Shown: positions 27,801 to 35,625, counted from the stretch's first letter. The stretch is 64,000 nt of DNA from Cellulomonas sp. SG140 (GCF_025770785.1 NZ_JANZLA010000007.1:1-64000); one strand, 5' to 3'. A program made the numbers and translations. Notes: generated by a model not told the origin, from the sequence alone.

Positions 27801-28735
27801 ACCGGCTCGCTCGAGGGAAGCGGAACCCGATCGCCGAGTGGCTCGACGACTTCGGATTGTTCGGCGCCCGGAGCCACGAGAAGTTCGTCCCGACCGAGGT
27901 CTTCCACCTGCCGAAGCAGCAGATCGCGCTGTTCCTCCGGCACATCTGGGCGACGGACGGGTCAGTCACCGTGAACGCCACCGGTCGCGGTGGCCGGATC
28001 TACTACGCGTCGACGTCTCGTCGCCTCGCGGAACAGCTCGCGGTGCTCCTCCTGCGGTTCGGCATCTCGACGCGGTTGCGGACCGTCCGCAAGGCGGGTT
28101 ACCGCGACGGCTACACGATCGACATCTCCGGGGTCGACGACCAGCGGCGGTTCTTGCAGGAGATCGGTGTGCACGGCGCCCGCGGAGTGCAGGCGCAGCG
28201 GCTCCTCGAGATCGTTCGAGAGCTGTCCGGCAACCCGAACGTCGACACGGTGCCCCGTGAGGTGTGGGACGACGTGCGCGACATCCTGGTCGAGCGCGGC
28301 ATGACGCACCGCGAGTTCGCCGCGGCGATGGGCACCCAGTTCTGCGGCTCGACCCTGTGGAAGCACGCTCCGTCCAGGGCGCGACTGGGACGGGTGGCCG
28401 AGGTGCTGCAGTCGGAGGACCTCGAGATCCTCGCCGTGAACGACCTCCTGTGGGACCAGGTGGTGGCGATCGAGCCGCTCGGCGAGCAGCAGGTGTTCGA
28501 CGCCACGGTGGTCGGTACCCACAACTTCGTCGCGAACGGCATCGCGGTCCACAACAGCATCGAGCAGGACGCGGACATGGTGATCCTGCTGCACCGCGAG
28601 GACGCCTATGAGAAGGAGTCGCCTCGTGCAGGGGAGGCGGACCTGATCGTGGCCAAGCACCGAAACGGTCCGACGGACACCATCACGGTGGCGTTCCAGG
28701 GGCACTACTCGCGCTTCGTCGACATGCAGATGTAG
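24836..28735 (+). CDS. dnaB: replicative DNA helicase DnaB with two inteins
   Basis: A 1299-codon precursor that should splice to a helicase of 464 residues, the normal DnaB size. The exteins give the N-terminal domain (LPPQDLDAERSVLGGMMISKDA), linker, and RecA-like C-terminal domain. Walker A is IGK then STLG, split by intein 1; Walker B is LVIIDYLQLM; the arginine finger region near QDADMVILLHR follows intein 2. Intein 1 (25550-26776) sits inside the ATP-binding P-loop and intein 2 (27278-28555) after DLRESG, the two classical dnaB insertion sites. Neither extein can work unspliced. The GTG at 24836 follows GGTGGAGG; a GTG 30 bp upstream has no ribosome site. DnaB unwinds DNA at the replication fork as a hexamer. 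Confidence 0.97.
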   Translation: MTIEDLEYGVPSARSHGDSGDRRYDPADRLPPQDLDAERSVLGGMMISKDAIADVIEQLRGTDFYRPAHEIVYEAILDLYGRGEPADAVTVADELTKRGEIGRIGGAPYLHTLIATVPTAANAGYYARIVRERAILRRLVEAGTRITQLGYATDGGDVDELVNSAQAEVYAVTERRASEDFLPLSQIIGGTVDEIEAAGHRGEGMQGVPTGFADLDRLTNGLHAGQMIVIAARPAIGKALALDTALPTPTGWTTMGDVQVGDLLLAADGTPTPVVATTEVMSGRPCYRVTFDDGSTIVADAWHQWATRTRLDRRRSDRGQLGIRTTEELAATLRCATADQRANHSVDTAAPLDLPEAELLVDPYVLGVWLGDGSADGARFVSADPEIAMEIESRGYVAAATVWSRGPAGTRGYGIALPPAEPFAERECEVCGVRFVPRRSHVRTCGQSCGGRVKALSGPVPAPTCPDCGQPTTGLVRCQACRDAFGTVQARLRTLGVLGSKHIPVQYLRGSERQRRDLLAGLLDTDGTVNPTGSVQLTFTDERLATDARELVHTLGYRSGLSTRRVAGSRESRSTAYTITFTTDDDVFLLERKRLVHKDRRRPSTPRLRQRMVVAVDRVDSVPVRCVEVEHADHLYLAGPAMIPTHNSTLGIDIARSASIKHNMASVVFSLEMSRNEITMRLLSAEARVHLQKMRTGQMGEDDWAKVAQTMGKISEAPLFIDDSPNMSLMEIRAKCRRLKQRHDLKLVIIDYLQLMSSGKRVESRQQEVSEFSRALKLLAKELEVPVIAISQLNRGPEQRTDKKPQMSDLRESGCLTEDTRILRADTGAETTLGELYALGARDVSVWALDDRLQYVRRHLTHVFPTGVKPVFRLTLASGKRVTATANHPFLTYEGWTPLEELSVGSRLGVPRHVPGPERTAHWDDRKVVMLAHLLGDGSFVRRQPIRYASIDEANLAAVSDAAAAFGITPLRDDYAAARVTTLRLPAPYRLARGKRNPIAEWLDDFGLFGARSHEKFVPTEVFHLPKQQIALFLRHIWATDGSVTVNATGRGGRIYYASTSRRLAEQLAVLLLRFGISTRLRTVRKAGYRDGYTIDISGVDDQRRFLQEIGVHGARGVQAQRLLEIVRELSGNPNVDTVPREVWDDVRDILVERGMTHREFAAAMGTQFCGSTLWKHAPSRARLGRVAEVLQSEDLEILAVNDLLWDQVVAIEPLGEQQVFDATVVGTHNFVANGIAVHNSIEQDADMVILLHREDAYEKESPRAGEADLIVAKHRNGPTDTITVAFQGHYSRFVDMQM
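25550..26776 (+). other. intein 1 of DnaB (P-loop site), class 3 type with zinc-finger-bearing LAGLIDADG endonuclease
   Basis: 409 residues inserted between GK and ST of Walker A. It begins with Ala (ALALDTALPTPTGW) rather than Cys/Ser and ends THN before Ser+1. The class 3 W-C-T triad is present: Trp67 (after His65 in block B, AWHQW), Cys388 in block F (VRCVEVE) and Thr407 before the terminal His-Asn. An endonuclease lies in the middle: LGVWLGDGSADG and LLAGLLDTDGTV are its two LAGLIDADG helices. Between them is an insert with two CxxC-type zinc-finger pairs (CEVC…CGQSC and CPDC…CQAC). All motifs look intact, so splicing and homing may both be active. Confidence 0.88.
27278..28555 (+). other. 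intein 2 of DnaB (post-RESG site), class 1 with LAGLIDADG endonuclease
   Basis: 426 residues, starting with Cys1 (CLTEDTRILRADTGAE), with block B TATANHPFLT, block F QVFDATVVGTHNFVANG and ending VHN before Ser+1 (SIEQDAD). These are complete class 1 splicing blocks, and the start resembles the mycobacterial DnaB intein. The central endonuclease has LAHLLGDGSFV and FLRHIWATDGSV as its two LAGLIDADG motifs, with catalytic acids preserved. Removal joins RESG to SIEQDAD, the exact uninterrupted DnaB sequence. Confidence 0.93.
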
Positions 28736-28805
28736 GTGCGGTGCGGCGGCGGTCGCGATGCCGTCGGGCTCACAACCGGTGGGGTCACAACCGTCGGGCG
28801 CGTCA

Positions 28806-28832
28806 GCCCGCGCGCGCTCAGTCCGCGCGGGC
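28806..28832 (-). terminator. hairpin at the 3' end of the YciI-like gene
   Basis: A 9-bp stem, GCCCGCGCG with its complement, whose loop holds the stop codon of the YciI-like gene. It lies between convergent dnaB and the YciI-like gene. No U-tract is present. Confidence 0.35.
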
Positions 28833-29174
28833 GATCACCTCGGCGATGGAACGGGGCGGGATGCCGGATCCCGGGACGATCATGCTGCGCGGTGCGCGCC
28901 AGACCGCGTACTCGTGGACGTACTTGCCGGCGACGACAGCGGGGTCACGATCGCCGAGCTCGCGTGCCCGGTCGAGCGAGCACACGAAGATGCTCACGCC
29001 GTGCAGCCCGTCCGGGCCGGACGCCGGGCCCGCGGCGATCAGGTCCCCGGACGCCCACAGGTCGGCGATGTGTGCCAGGTGGGCGTCCTGCAGCTCGTTC
29101 TCGCCCTCCTCGGTTAGGAGCGGTGGGTTCGGACCCGCGAGGAGCCGGGCAACCACGAACGTGTCGAACTGCAT
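28818..29174 (-). CDS. YciI-like domain protein
   Basis: A 118-residue protein with the ferredoxin-like dimeric fold of the YciI/YCII family. The N-terminal strand MQFDTFVVARLLAG, the central DAHLAHIADLWASGDLIAAGP and DGLHGVSIFVCSLDRARELGDRDPAV match the family pattern, including the conserved His-Asp region. Members are small enzymes or binding proteins of mostly unknown role. The ATG at 29174 follows AGGAGGACCC, so I do not use the earlier in-frame ATG at 29201. It is convergent with dnaB. A minus-strand TAGACT at 29277-29282 may be its -10. Confidence 0.8.
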   Translation of the reverse strand: MQFDTFVVARLLAGPNPPLLTEEGENELQDAHLAHIADLWASGDLIAAGPASGPDGLHGVSIFVCSLDRARELGDRDPAVVAGKYVHEYAVWRAPRSMIVPGSGIPPRSIAEVIARAD

Positions 29175-29486
29175 GGGTCCTCCTCGGCCGCACGAGTTCA
29201 CGGAAGCTGCGGCGGAGATGGGCCATGGCGCCGTATCGACGGCACCGGAGCGAGGTCCCGCCCGGAGCGTGAACCGAGTCTACGAACGGCGGACTGCGAG
29301 GCTCCTGCTCGAGTTGACCGTGGGTGAACGGCACCGCACCCTGGGGCACGTGGAGGGTCCCGTGGGACGTCACGGTCGGACGGCGGCCGTGCCCGGCGTG
29401 CCGGTCGGTCGGCTGAACGCACCCGTCGGGCGGCTCACCGCGCCGGAATCTGCCGGTGCGAGGGTGCCCGTCGCCGCCGCGGTCCC
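29175..29486. other. 312-bp divergent intergenic region
   Basis: Holds the leader of the YciI-like gene (minus) and the upstream region of the CtaG-like gene (plus). A TTGACC -35-like hexamer occurs at 29314-29319 on the plus strand without a matching -10. No convincing gene is present. Confidence 0.5.
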
Positions 29487-30548
29487 GTGAACCCCGGCCC
29501 GCTGACCACCGCGTCGGCGCTCGGCTCGTGGCAGGTCGACGTGCCGGCGCTCGTCCTGGTCGTGCTGGCCGGCGCCGGGTACCTCGTCGGTGTCCGGGCC
29601 GTCCGACGTGCGGGGACGGTGTGGTCGCCGTTGCGCTCCACCGCCTTCCTGGCGGGCCTGGTGCTGGTGATCGCCTCGACCTGCTGGTTCGTGGGCGTGT
29701 ACGCGCACGTGCTGTTCTGGGTGTTCACGCTGCAGGTCTGCCTGCTGCTGCTGGTCGCGCCCCTGCTGCTCGGCGTCGGCGCCCCGGTCGCGCTGGTCGC
29801 GGCCGTGCGTGGGCGGGGTGCGGTGGTCGACGACGACGAGGCGCCGGCGTCGCGGCGGCCGCTGCTGCTGCGCGTCCTCGGTGCGCCGGGCGTCGGGCCG
29901 CTGCTGCTGATCCTGGTCACGGTGCTGGTGTTCTTCACGCCGCTGCTGGGTGCCGCACTGCGGCACCCGCCCGTCTTCCACTCCGTCCACCTGCTGCTGC
30001 TGGCCGCGGGCCTGGTGCTGGCGCTCCCCGTGACGGACGAGGGGATGACGCTCAGCTCCCTCGGCTACGCGGCGCTGATCGGCCTGGGCTTCCTCGAGTT
30101 CCTGCTCGACGCCATCCCGGGCATCGCGCTCCGGCTGCACGGCAGCCTGCTGGCCCCCGAGTACTGGTCCGTGCTGCACCGCGGCTGGGGCCCGGCGCCG
30201 TTGGACGACCAGCACCAGGCCGGCGGCATGCTGTGGTTCTTCGGTGAGGCTGCCGACCTGCCGTTCCTGGTGATCGCGATGATCGCCTGGATCCGGGCCG
30301 ACGCCCGCGAGGCGGACCGCATCGACCGCGCCCTCGACCTGGTGTCGGCCGAGCCGGCCTCGGCCGCCACCGGCGCACCCACCACCGCCGTCCCGGCCGG
30401 CGAGGGTGACCCTCCGGTCGGCGCGACGGCCCCGACGCTCGACCGGCCCTGGTGGGAGACCGATGCCGGTGTCTTCGGCGAGGAGCGCGCCAGACGGTAC
30501 GGCTGGACGACCCGCGAGGGGCAGGGCGGTGCTCAGGGTCCGTCCTGA
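29487..30548 (+). CDS. cytochrome c oxidase assembly protein, CtaG/YcnJ-like membrane family
   Basis: A 353-residue integral membrane protein with eight or nine hydrophobic segments and a cytoplasmic C-terminal tail of about 75 residues. The CtaG_caa3-type pattern is present: WFVGVYAHVLFWVFTLQ, HPPVFHSVHLLLLAAG, and WGPAPLDDQHQAGGMLWFFGE, with conserved histidines that may bind copper. The family is annotated as caa3 oxidase assembly factor, though actinobacterial members are often linked to copper supply in general. The tail ends with the conserved WWETDAGVFGEERARRYGW. The start is GTG without a clear ribosome site. Confidence 0.85.
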   Translation: MNPGPLTTASALGSWQVDVPALVLVVLAGAGYLVGVRAVRRAGTVWSPLRSTAFLAGLVLVIASTCWFVGVYAHVLFWVFTLQVCLLLLVAPLLLGVGAPVALVAAVRGRGAVVDDDEAPASRRPLLLRVLGAPGVGPLLLILVTVLVFFTPLLGAALRHPPVFHSVHLLLLAAGLVLALPVTDEGMTLSSLGYAALIGLGFLEFLLDAIPGIALRLHGSLLAPEYWSVLHRGWGPAPLDDQHQAGGMLWFFGEAADLPFLVIAMIAWIRADAREADRIDRALDLVSAEPASAATGAPTTAVPAGEGDPPVGATAPTLDRPWWETDAGVFGEERARRYGWTTREGQGGAQGPS

Positions 30549-30680
30549 CACCGGGCGGGACGACGCCGACATGCCGGCACCGTGCGGCTGCCGTCAGCGG
30601 GGTTCGGTCGCTCGTTCCGGGCCGTGACCGGTCAGTGACGTGGCAGGCTCGTCGCGGGTCAGGGGGACCGCGAGGGGGCG

Positions 30681-32756
30681 ATGGTGATGGCGGCGTCAGG
30701 TCGCACGGTTGGACGGGTTCGTGACGCGCGGTCGGGTCGTCGGACGAGGACGACGGTGGCGGCCGTGCTGGCCGTCGTCGGGCTCGGCATCGTCGGGCTC
30801 GCCGGGTGCTCGCCGCACCGCCCGACCCCGAAGGCGGAGGCCGACGCGCTCGCCGCCGCGCTGACGTCCGGCGACTTCTCGCACGTCGCGCTCGCGGCAG
30901 GCGCGCCGGACGCCGCCGCGCTGACCGCGGCACGGACCGCCGCGTTCGCCGGCCTCGACGGCGCCACCCCCACCGTGTCGGTCGCCTCCGTGACCGTCGA
31001 CCCGAAGGAGAGCACCAAGGCGACGGCGGGGCTGCACTGGGAGTGGGACCTGGGCACCGCGAAGCCGTGGACGTACGACGTGACGACGCAGCTGGACCTG
31101 GTCGAGGCCGGCGGGACGCAGGCGTGGAAGGCGCACTGGCGCACCTCCCTGCTCGCGCCCGACCTCGCCGACGGCGAGGTGCTCACCGAGCAGCGGGTGG
31201 CGGCCCAGCGCGGCACGGTGCTCGCCGGCAACGGCGACCCGATCATCACGCCACGGCCGGTGTGGCGGGTCGGCATCGACAAGACCCACGTGGACCCGTC
31301 GGGCCAGGACGCCGCCGCCCGGGCGCTGGCCACGGCCCTCGGCATGGACCCGGCGGCGTACGCGGCGCAGGTGGCGGCGGCCGGCCCCAAGGCGTTCGTC
31401 GAGGCGATCACCGTGCGCCAGGGGGACCCGACGTACGACGTCGGCGCGCTGCGCAAGCTCGCGGGCGTCAACACCGTGAACGACTCCCTGCCGCTGGCGC
31501 CGACCCGCCTGTTCGCGCGGCCGATCCTGGGGCAGGTCGGTCAGGCGACCAAGGAGATCGTGGACGGCTCGCACGGTGCGATCGTCGCCGGCGACCTCGC
31601 GGGCCTCTCGGGCCTCGAGCGGCAGTACGACGAGCAGCTGCGCGGCAGGCCGGGACTGACCGTGCTGGCCACGGCCGGTTCGGTGAAGCGACAGCTGTTC
31701 CACACCGACGCGGTGGCCGGGGTCCCGCTGCAGACCACGCTCGACGTGCGGCTGCAGACGACGGCGGAGCAGATCCTCGCGCCGGTGCAGGGGAACGCCG
31801 CGCTCGTCGTCATCCGCCCGTCGACCGGCGAGATCCTCGCGGCGGCCAGCGGACCGAACGGCGACGGCACCTCGACCGCGACCGTCGGCCAGTACGCACC
31901 GGGGTCGACGTTCAAGGTGGCCGGCGCGCTGGCGCTGCTGCGGGCTGGCCTGACCCCGGACAGCACCGTGCCGTGCCCCGGCAAGGCCGTGGTCGACGGG
32001 TACACCTTCAACAACGTCTCGGACTACCCCGCGTCGGCCCTCGGCGACATCCCGCTGCGCACCGCCTTCGCGCACTCGTGCAACACCGCCTTCGTCGGAC
32101 AGGCCGGGACCGTCGACGCGAACGCCCTGCTCGCGGCGGCACGCTCGCTCGGCCTGGACCCCGCGCCGTCCCTCGGCTTCCCGGCGTTCCTCGCCTCCGT
32201 GCCGACGGACTCGACCGGGACGGACCACGCGGCGTCGATGATCGGTCAGGGCCGGGTGATCGCCTCTCCGCTCGGCATGGCGACGGTCGCGGCGTCTGTC
32301 GCGGCCGGCCACACGGTGACGCCGGTGCTGGTCAAGGCCTCGGCGGGGACGGCGACGGCGGGCGGCACGGGTGCAGCGTCCGGTGGGACGAGCCCCGCGG
32401 CCTCGGCGTCGTCGTCGGGCGCCACGGGCGCAGCGGCGCCCAGCCCGTCCTCGTCGGCCACCGAACCCACGACCCCCGCCAAGCCCCTGACCCAAGACGA
32501 GGCGACCACGTTGCGCACGCTGATGCGCGGTGTGGTCACCGACGGCACGGCGACGATCCTCCGTGACATCCCGGCGCCGGAGGTGGACGCCAAGACCGGC
32601 ACCGCGCAGTTCCAGGGTCCGCAGGGGCTGGCGAACCACGCGTGGATGATCGCGATCCACGGGGACCTCGCCGTCGCCGCCTTCGTCGAGACGGGCGACC
32701 TCGGGGCGACGACAGCGGGGCCGCTGGTGCACCAGCTGCTGCTCGCGGCGGGCTGA
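30681..32756 (+). CDS. penicillin-binding protein 2a-like lipoprotein (NTF2-like + transpeptidase)
   Basis: A 691-residue class B penicillin-binding protein. The signal ends in lipobox VGLAGC with Cys43. Residues about 55-165 are an NTF2-like (MecA_N) domain, about 170-330 a PBP dimerisation domain (AQRGTVLAGNGDPII), and 345-690 the transpeptidase with SxxK at Ser409 (STFK), SxN (SCN in AHSCNTAF) and KTGT at 638 (KTGTAQF). A low-complexity Ala/Ser/Gly/Pro insert of about 50 residues interrupts the transpeptidase before KTG. This architecture matches the actinobacterial MecA_N lipoproteins and the mecA-type PBP2a; low beta-lactam affinity is possible but cannot be inferred from sequence. Confidence 0.92.
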   Translation: MVMAASGRTVGRVRDARSGRRTRTTVAAVLAVVGLGIVGLAGCSPHRPTPKAEADALAAALTSGDFSHVALAAGAPDAAALTAARTAAFAGLDGATPTVSVASVTVDPKESTKATAGLHWEWDLGTAKPWTYDVTTQLDLVEAGGTQAWKAHWRTSLLAPDLADGEVLTEQRVAAQRGTVLAGNGDPIITPRPVWRVGIDKTHVDPSGQDAAARALATALGMDPAAYAAQVAAAGPKAFVEAITVRQGDPTYDVGALRKLAGVNTVNDSLPLAPTRLFARPILGQVGQATKEIVDGSHGAIVAGDLAGLSGLERQYDEQLRGRPGLTVLATAGSVKRQLFHTDAVAGVPLQTTLDVRLQTTAEQILAPVQGNAALVVIRPSTGEILAAASGPNGDGTSTATVGQYAPGSTFKVAGALALLRAGLTPDSTVPCPGKAVVDGYTFNNVSDYPASALGDIPLRTAFAHSCNTAFVGQAGTVDANALLAAARSLGLDPAPSLGFPAFLASVPTDSTGTDHAASMIGQGRVIASPLGMATVAASVAAGHTVTPVLVKASAGTATAGGTGAASGGTSPAASASSSGATGAAAPSPSSSATEPTTPAKPLTQDEATTLRTLMRGVVTDGTATILRDIPAPEVDAKTGTAQFQGPQGLANHAWMIAIHGDLAVAAFVETGDLGATTAGPLVHQLLLAAG

Positions 32757-32771
32757 CCGGCTGCCCGACCT

Positions 32772-32777
32772 TACAGT
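32772..32777 (+). promoter_or_regulatory. -10 element of a leaderless promoter for the Pr6Pr gene
   Basis: TACAGT followed by six bases and then the ATG at 32784. The same hexamer and spacing occur before the Nudix gene at 5753. The start has no Shine-Dalgarno. Confidence 0.45.
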
Positions 32778-32783
32778 TCCGGC

Positions 32784-33449
32784 ATGGAGAGCCGGCCCGG
32801 CGCTCGCGCCGTCCACGCGATCACGTTCGCCGTCGCGACGTTCGCCGTCGTCTTCCAGCTGGTGCTGGTGGTCCAGGGCCACTCGCCGCTCGCCCTGGAG
32901 CTGCGACCGAGCACGGGCGAGGCGGTGCGACGGTTCTTCTCCTACTTCACCATCCAGTCCAACGTGCTGGTGGCGGTCACGGCGCTGGCGCCGGCGATCG
33001 GGCGTGGAGTGGACAGCCGGTGGTGGGCGGTGGCCCGGCTCGCCGCGGTGGTCGGCATCACCGTCACGGGTGTGGTGCACCTGCTGCTGCTACGGCCGAT
33101 CCTGCACCTGACCGGGGTGGACTGGTGGGCGGACCTGCTGCTGCACGCCGTCGTGCCCGTGCTCGCCCTGGTCGGCTGGCTGGTGCTCGGGCCCCGCGGT
33201 CGCGCCGAGCGCCGGGACGTGGCACCGGCACTGGCGTGGCCGGTGCTCTGGTTGGTGGCGACGTTGGCGCTCGGGCCCGTCGTGCACTGGTACCCGTACC
33301 CGTTCCTGGACGTGTCGAAGCACGGGCCGGGCTCGGTGCTGCTGGTGTGTCTGGCGGTGGCCGTGCTGTTCGTCGGGCTGGCCTTCGGCGCCGTGGCCCT
33401 CGACCGCAGGTTGCCCGCACCGACTGAGGTGGCCCCGGTCCGGCCCTGA
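32784..33449 (+). CDS. Pr6Pr family membrane protein
   Basis: A 221-residue membrane protein with six predicted helices, matching the Pr6Pr family (related to the FAR-17a/AIG1 fold). Characteristic segments are RRFFSYFTIQSNVLVAV (helix 2-3 region), HLLLLRPILHLTG and WYPYPFLDVSKHGPGSVLL. The conserved Asn in IQSN and the His in VVHLLLL are in the positions expected for the FAR-17a fold. The biochemical function in bacteria is unknown. The gene probably has its own leaderless promoter 28 bp after the penicillin-binding protein gene. Confidence 0.85.
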   Translation: MESRPGARAVHAITFAVATFAVVFQLVLVVQGHSPLALELRPSTGEAVRRFFSYFTIQSNVLVAVTALAPAIGRGVDSRWWAVARLAAVVGITVTGVVHLLLLRPILHLTGVDWWADLLLHAVVPVLALVGWLVLGPRGRAERRDVAPALAWPVLWLVATLALGPVVHWYPYPFLDVSKHGPGSVLLVCLAVAVLFVGLAFGAVALDRRLPAPTEVAPVRP

Positions 33450-33459
33450 CCCGCGGCGG

Positions 33460-34254
33460 TTACGGGCGGTTGTAGGTGCAGCTCGAGAGAGGCAGCCGCA
33501 GGGCGTTGCGCAGCCGTGAGCTGGCGAGGGCCCGCGCGTCGTTCAGAGTCCGGTCCTGCTCCTGGTTCGCCGACAGGTAGCCGGGGTTCTGCGACGCCGT
33601 CTGGACGAAGGCGTCGTACTGCTCGATCGCCGTGATCAGCCCGTCAGCGGCCGGCCGCTGGGACGCGGAGAACGGGATCGTCTTGAGGGCCGCGAGGAAC
33701 TTCTCGTCACCCTGAAGCTGCATCACCATCTGGTCGGGCCGGACCTTCATGTCCTGGGCCCTGATCGTGTCGCTCATCGCGGACCAGTCGGGGTAGGACG
33801 CGTTGACCGCGCGGACGTACGCCGTGGCGGCGGCGGAGGCACCGAACGGCGCACGCTCCGAACCGCAGGCGGCGTGCTGCTGCCGGACCACGGGCAGCGC
33901 GATGGCGCCCATGACGACGATGAAGACGAGCACGCCGAGCCCGATGAGCCACGGCAGCGCGCGCGAGGAGCGGCGGGGCGGCGGGGACAGGTACGGCCGG
34001 TACGGCTGCGGGTAGCCCTGCGGGTACGGCTGCTGGTACGACGAACCGTACGGCGGGTAGCCCGGCTGCTCCGGCGGCTGGTAGGGCTGGGCCGGCGGCT
34101 GGTACGGCGAGCCGTACGGCTGCTGCGCCGGCTGGCCGTAGGGCTGTGCGCTCGGCGGCGCGTACGGCTGAGAGTTCGGCGGCGTGAACGGCGGCGGGGC
34201 CGGCTCGCCGTAGGGCTGCTGGTCAGGGGGCTGGGGCTCGTACGGCCACGTCAC
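33460..34254 (-). CDS. proline/tyrosine-rich single-pass membrane protein
   Basis: 264 residues. The first 95 residues are a disordered, repetitive Pro/Gln/Tyr/Gly region with many YG, QPYG and YQPP units. One membrane helix follows (LPWLIGLGVLVFIVVMGAIALPVV), and then an extracytoplasmic domain of about 135 residues with two cysteines (CGSERAP and the terminal SSCTYNRP), which could form a disulphide. Such proteins are common in actinobacteria, and the function is not known; I do not recognise the outer domain. The GTG start has TACCGT exactly 6 nt upstream and no ribosome site, so it is probably leaderless. It converges with the Pr6Pr gene. Confidence 0.8.
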   Translation of the reverse strand: MTWPYEPQPPDQQPYGEPAPPPFTPPNSQPYAPPSAQPYGQPAQQPYGSPYQPPAQPYQPPEQPGYPPYGSSYQQPYPQGYPQPYRPYLSPPPRRSSRALPWLIGLGVLVFIVVMGAIALPVVRQQHAACGSERAPFGASAAATAYVRAVNASYPDWSAMSDTIRAQDMKVRPDQMVMQLQGDEKFLAALKTIPFSASQRPAADGLITAIEQYDAFVQTASQNPGYLSANQEQDRTLNDARALASSRLRNALRLPLSSCTYNRP

Positions 34255-34327
34255 GGCGTCACGGTAGGACGGTGACCGCCGCAGGGGGACGCGTTCGGCT
34301 GAGCAGGCCCCGTCGTAGGGCCTGATT

Positions 34328-34876
34328 TCATCCGGCAGCGGCGGTCGCCAGATCCAAGAGGAAGAACGCGCTGTGCGGATCGGGGCGGTAGTCGCCGAAC
34401 GGTCCGCACGGGACGAACCCGGCTCGCGCGTACAGGCGATGGGCCGGGGCGAAGAAGTCGTGCGTGCCCGTCTCGAGGTGCACGGTCCGGTAGCCGCGGG
34501 CTGCCGCCTCCGCCAGGGCGGTGCCGAGCAGCACGGTGCCGATGCCGCGGCCGCGGGCCGCGGGGGCGGTCCGCATCGACTTCAGCTCCCCGCCGGTCGG
34601 GTGCAGCTCCTTGAGGGCGACGGTGCCGAGCAGCGTCCCGTCCGACGTGCGGGCGGTCCAGAACGTCAGCGCCGGCGCCGTCAGCGCCGAGGGGTCGAGG
34701 GCGTGCACCGACTCGGCCGGTGAGGTGGCGTGCATGTCGTCCAGGTGGTCCTGCAGCAGGGCGACGACGTCGGGACGCAGCGGGTCGTCCACCGACACCG
34801 TCACGGCACCGGCCGCGGGGCGGGCGGTCGTCGGGCTCGTCGTCGGGGCGAGGTCGTCGTGCGGGGTGCGGTCCAC
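34328..34876 (-). CDS. GNAT family N-acetyltransferase
   Basis: A 182-residue GCN5-related acetyltransferase. A disordered N-terminus of about 25 residues precedes the fold. Motif A, the acetyl-CoA-binding loop, is clear: LKSMRTAPAARGRGIGTVLLGTALAEA (R/Q-x-x-G-x-G/A form). Motif B follows at YRTVHLETGTHDFFAPAHRLYARAGF. The DYRPDPHSAFFLLDL ending is typical of the YjhQ-like subgroup. The substrate is unknown. The GTG start has CAGGAT 7 nt upstream, a weaker form of the leaderless signal. Confidence 0.9.
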   Translation of the reverse strand: MDRTPHDDLAPTTSPTTARPAAGAVTVSVDDPLRPDVVALLQDHLDDMHATSPAESVHALDPSALTAPALTFWTARTSDGTLLGTVALKELHPTGGELKSMRTAPAARGRGIGTVLLGTALAEAAARGYRTVHLETGTHDFFAPAHRLYARAGFVPCGPFGDYRPDPHSAFFLLDLATAAAG

Positions 34877-34949
34877 CCGACCATCCTGACCGGCTCCCGG
34901 GGGCAGGCCGCAACCGGGGAGCCCGCCGACGGCCCGGCCACGGACGGGA

Positions 34950-35573
34950 TCAGCCGCGCTGCCGGCCCTCGAGGAAGCCGCGCGCCAGCACGTGCCCGTC
35001 CAGGTGCGGCAGCAGCGGGGGGACCGCCGTCGCCCGCAGACGCCCGGCGGCGGCCGCCCGCCCGGCCTCGGTCACCGCTGCGCTGATCACCTCGTCGGGC
35101 ACGGGGCTGTCGAGGGCCACCAGGTGGAACCCGTACCGATGGTCGCCGTGCCCGGGGATGGGGCGCGGTCCGTAGTACCCGGTGCGGCCTTTCCGCATGG
35201 GGATCCAGCGCAGGCCGGGGTGGTCGGCGGTCAGCTCCCCCTCCGGGATGCCCGTCAGATCCGGCGGCAGCAGGACGGCGAGGTGGTAGCCGGGCTCTGC
35301 TGCGGGAACGTCGACGTCCTCCAGCACGAGCAGCAGCTCGGCGGTGCCCGCCGGGACCGGCCCCCAGTGCAGCTCGGGCGAGACGTTCGGCCCGCGGCCC
35401 GGCCCCGAGTGGCGGCGGCCGATCAGGCCCCCGTGGGCGAACGCCGTGCTGGTCAGCTCGATCGTGGCCGTGGTGGACAGCGCTGGGTGGTGACGCAGGC
35501 GGCTCTCGGGGTCGGGTCGGCGGTGGCGCAGCGCGATGCCGAGCGGCCAGATCCACGAGTCTCGGTTGGGCAT
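34950..35573 (-). CDS. YbhB/YbcL family phosphatidylethanolamine-binding-like protein
   Basis: A 207-residue protein of the bacterial PEBP/Raf-kinase-inhibitor family. The core has FAHGGLIGRRHSGPGRGPNVSPEL, a family block in which NVSPEL is diagnostic, followed by a LVLEDVDVPA segment and the ligand-pocket residues in YYGPRPIPGHGDHRYGFHLVAL. No signal peptide is present, so it is cytoplasmic. Family roles in bacteria are uncertain. It lies 50 bp downstream of the MarR gene on the same strand, after GGAGGACCC, and may be co-transcribed with it. Confidence 0.88.
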   Translation of the reverse strand: MPNRDSWIWPLGIALRHRRPDPESRLRHHPALSTTATIELTSTAFAHGGLIGRRHSGPGRGPNVSPELHWGPVPAGTAELLLVLEDVDVPAAEPGYHLAVLLPPDLTGIPEGELTADHPGLRWIPMRKGRTGYYGPRPIPGHGDHRYGFHLVALDSPVPDEVISAAVTEAGRAAAAGRLRATAVPPLLPHLDGHVLARGFLEGRQRG

Positions 35574-35625
35574 GGGTCCTCCGGTGGGTCAAAGGGGGGC
35601 GGTGGGCGGCTGTCGGGTGGAGCCC

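Noticed and set aside
24599..27943. 1114-codon open frame antisense to dnaB on the minus strand
   Set aside because: It is an open frame created by GC-rich codon bias. Its translation is low-complexity Arg/His/Gly/Val with no domain, and it lies across DnaB, whose motifs are certain.
28765..28800. Short direct repeats (TCACAACCG, CCGTCGGGC) after dnaB as an attachment site or mobile-element edge
   Set aside because: Two copies only, 9 bp each, with no integrase or transposase gene in the window.
30696..33080. 794-codon open frame antisense to the PBP2a-like gene
   Set aside because: Same bias artefact: Arg/His/Gly-rich translation, no ribosome site, and the plus-strand PBP has complete motifs.
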